From contig DLTY01000039.1 of NCBI GenBank assembly GCA_002501535.1, positions 1-16,692 of the forward strand: a stretch of 16,692 nt of DNA, in the 5' to 3' direction. The translations under genes and the position numbers were made by a program. The notes beneath the pieces are model-generated. The model saw only the letters and a list, made by a program, of their open reading frames with translations. It was not told the DNA's origin and made no database searches. Positions 15,088 through 16,692 of this stretch are shown here, in pieces. The DNA is from a bacterium UBP7_UBA7824 (GTDB lineage Bacteria > UBP7 > UBA6624). The stretch's first letter is position 1. The number at the start of each line of letters is the position of its first letter.

Positions 15088-16692
15088 CTAGTTTTGACTG
15101 TTAATCAACCTCACTGTAATCAAGAATAAAACTTCCTGATCTGTTGTATTTGTATCAGTTTTAGTAAATAATTTTCCTAAAATCGGAACATCACCCAACC
15201 AAGGGAACTTATTGATTGAAGTAGCAACATTCTCTCTTGAAAGACCACCCAAAACCAATGTCTCACCGTCTTTTAGAACAACAAGAGTTTGAACTGAGTT
15301 ATTTGCAGTAGCAGGAACTTCACTTCCAGCTTGACCTGGAACAGTTATAAAACCTGTAATCTCAGAGAAGGACGGAGATAGGAAAAGCGTAACCCTGCCT
15401 TCATCGTCAATATTAGGTGTTAACTGTAACTGTACACCTGTGTCAACCTGATTAACAGTTGTGTTTTCAGTAATCGTAGTTCCACCATTTCCATCAGGAA
15501 CGAAAACAGTTGAAGTTGTTATAAAAGGAGTTGATTGTTGAATATTTACGAAACAAGGAATACCATCAGAGCAGACAACTCTTGGAGTTGAAAGAACTCT
15601 TCCTTGGTTTTTATTCAAAGCTGCAGAAAGAGCAGCAGTGTAATCTTCCAAATTAGTACCATTATTTCTTCCCAATATTGCTAAAGATACTGAAGTTCCA
15701 AATGTTAACTGAAAACGATCCCAAACAGCTTGGTTTTGAGATGGGTCACTAGACAAACCAAAACTCTTTGTTATACCGTGATCAAGAGTAAACATTTGAA
15801 CCTGGATATCAACCTGCCTTGGAGGTTTATCTAGTTTTCTAATCATATCTTCGATAGTTTCAATAAGTTCAGGAGTACCTCTAAGGATAAGTTTATTACC
15901 TTTAGCAGGGAATATACTGCCGCCCTGACCACCGCCGCCGCCGAAACCGCCGCCGCCGCCGCCGAAGCCGCCGCCGCCTCCACCAAGACCACCGCCGCCA
16001 AGACCGCCGCCGCCGCCTCCGCCACCTGGCAAACCACCAAACTGAGTTGGGGAATAATCAGGTAATGTTGAAGAAAAACCGCCGAAGCCGCCACTACCGC
16101 CGCCGCCGAAGCCGCTACCGCCGCCGCCGAAGCCGCCGCCGCCGCCGCCCATGTTTCCTCCTCCCATTGGGCCCATGTAATAAGCAAAAGCACCTGGAGC
16201 CATATCTAACTGGCCTAATATTGAGAATAATAATGTTGGGTTAGCATAATCAATTTGAATGATTTTTATAACATCTAAACCATATTTAGTTTCTATCTCA
16301 GTTCTATCACCAATAATAACAATTGGAACACCTGCATCACTATTCCTAACCCTGTACTCAAGACCAGCACTTCTTACGATAGTGTCTAATGCAGTATCAA
16401 AATCTACAGGTGGTAAAGAAAGACTAATTGTCGTGCCAAGAGCACCTGTAAGAGCGGTTTGATCGAAAATCACACCAACACCAGCTTGCAAAGCCAAATT
16501 TCTTAAAACATCCTGGATAGGACCAGTGTAATCAATGTTAACCTTTATAGGACTTATTTTGTAGTCATCCTGATCTGGTTCAGGTAATGAAAAATCTTCC
16601 CAATCCTCATCAAGTGCAATCTCTTCTTCTTCAATAAGTTCATCTTCTGCCTCTTCCTCTTCTTCCAAAAGAGCCTCTTCCTCAGCAGCGAT
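15088..16692 (-). CDS. pilQ: Type IV pilus secretin with Gly-rich insertion (5' end outside window)
   Basis: The frame is open to the window edge, so the start lies outside; the TTG at 16668 is probably internal. Numbering from the edge, 1-45 is a Glu/Asp-rich region and 48-130 is a secretin N0/STN domain (VNIDYTGPIQDVLRNLALQAG and the LDTIVRSAGLEYRV helix-strand). Residues 138-290 form an N1-type domain whose internal loop is replaced by about 85 residues of Gly with Phe/Ser/Leu (about 176-258), followed by NKLILRGTPELIETIEDMIRKLD. The secretin pore domain covers about 340-530: VLSTPRVVCSDGIPCFVNIQ with paired C374/C380, DTGVQLQLTPNI, LKDGETLVLGGLSRE and PWLGDVPILGKLFTKTDTNTTDQEVLFLITVRLI. 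It forms the outer-membrane channel for the pilus. Operon partners PilM/N/O favour PilQ over GspD. Confidence 0.92.
   Translation of the reverse strand: MAAEEEALLEEEEEAEDELIEEEEIALDEDWEDFSLPEPDQDDYKISPIKVNIDYTGPIQDVLRNLALQAGVGVIFDQTALTGALGTTISLSLPPVDFDTALDTIVRSAGLEYRVRNSDAGVPIVIIGDRTEIETKYGLDVIKIIQIDYANPTLLFSILGQLDMAPGAFAYYMGPMGGGNMGGGGGGFGGGGSGFGGGGSGGFGGFSSTLPDYSPTQFGGLPGGGGGGGGLGGGGLGGGGGGFGGGGGGFGGGGGQGGSIFPAKGNKLILRGTPELIETIEDMIRKLDKPPRQVDIQVQMFTLDHGITKSFGLSSDPSQNQAVWDRFQLTFGTSVSLAILGRNNGTNLEDYTAALSAALNKNQGRVLSTPRVVCSDGIPCFVNIQQSTPFITTSTVFVPDGNGGTTITENTTVNQVDTGVQLQLTPNIDDEGRVTLFLSPSFSEITGFITVPGQAGSEVPATANNSVQTLVVLKDGETLVLGGLSRENVATSINKFPWLGDVPILGKLFTKTDTNTTDQEVLFLITVRLINSQN
15921..16150. 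repeat. GC-rich GCC-repeat island within secretin gene
   Basis: Two blocks of GCC/CCG triplets (about 15921-16028 and 16079-16150 on the plus strand) encode the Gly-rich secretin loop. They are separated by about 50 bases of ordinary AT-rich coding sequence (SSTLPDYSPTQFGGLP). Base composition is far from the flanking sequence. Confidence 0.85.
16094..16135. repeat. 21-bp tandem repeat (2 copies) encoding GFGGGGS units
   Basis: CTACCGCCGCCGCCGAAGCC plus G occurs twice in a row, identical over all 21 bases, inside the secretin glycine island. The unit encodes seven residues (GFGGGGS, read on the minus strand), so copy-number change preserves frame. Its period equals that of the repeat in the PilP-like gene. 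Confidence 0.8.

Noticed and set aside
15921..16150. Possible CRISPR or regulatory repeat array
   Set aside because: Repeats are contiguous triplet-based coding sequence without spacers and preserve the secretin frame.
15843..16193. Ala-rich open frame on the minus strand inside the secretin
   Set aside because: It is a frame-shifted reading of the GGC repeats (GCG/GCC = Ala); the secretin frame contains intact conserved motifs on both sides.
16666..16668. TTG as the true start of the secretin
   Set aside because: The frame continues open to the window edge, no signal peptide follows the TTG, and a secretin must be exported.
15088..16692. Type II secretion GspD instead of PilQ
   Set aside because: The next genes are PilM-, PilN- and PilO-like with no GspE/F/L/M neighbours visible; the single N0 plus single N1 region is closer to PilQ than the multi-N-domain GspD.

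Overview
The window comes from an AT-rich, Gram-negative (diderm) bacterium. It has a Kdo transferase for lipopolysaccharide, an O-antigen ligase/polymerase-like protein, an outer-membrane secretin and a large protein with beta-barrel character. No RNA gene or taxonomic marker is present. The style (AT-rich, tightly packed, Lys/Asn-rich proteins) resembles uncultured marine lineages, but I cannot name the phylum. All genes except pyrE lie on the minus strand, so transcription mostly runs from high to low coordinates.

Layout in the direction of transcription. (1) 16692 to about 10818 is a type IV pilus alignment/secretin operon: secretin PilQ (5' end beyond the window), PilM, PilN, PilO, two very small single-pass membrane proteins absent from standard gene calls (51 and 38 residues), then an exported PilP-like protein. 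The order is Q-M-N-O-x-y-P rather than the textbook M-N-O-P-Q. The exported parts of all four Q/N/O/P proteins carry glycine-rich low-complexity segments. In the secretin and the PilP-like protein these are GC-rich islands containing 21-bp tandem repeats. (2) 10796 to 4442 holds nuoN (a long variant of the complex I subunit, without other nuo genes here), an O-antigen ligase-like protein overlapping it by 4 bases, gdhA and waaA. The spacing of 0 to about 50 bases suggests co-transcription or at least a continuous directon. (3) 3886-4467 is pyrE, the only plus-strand gene. It converges on waaA with a 26-base overlap and diverges from the next gene across a 110-base promoter region that carries a 9-bp tandem repeat. 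(4) 3775 to 497 encodes a 1092-residue exported protein with an SdrD-B-like/carboxypeptidase-regulatory-like domain and a long C-terminal region ending in Phe, as outer-membrane barrels do. (5) 494 to the window start is the acetyltransferase (left-handed beta-helix) half of GlmU with no uridyltransferase half in front of it.

Functional reading: the window is dominated by cell-envelope functions. PilM/N/O/P would form the inner-membrane alignment complex that docks to the PilQ pore. WaaA, the ligase-like protein and GlmU serve LPS and peptidoglycan precursor synthesis. GdhA, NuoN and PyrE are central metabolism genes in the same block. The most unusual content is the glycine-rich decoration of the pilus complex, the two microproteins inside that operon, a PilM whose nucleotide-binding motifs look eroded, the stand-alone GlmU acetyltransferase and the extended NuoN. 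There is no stretch over 300 bases without a gene once the two small genes are counted.
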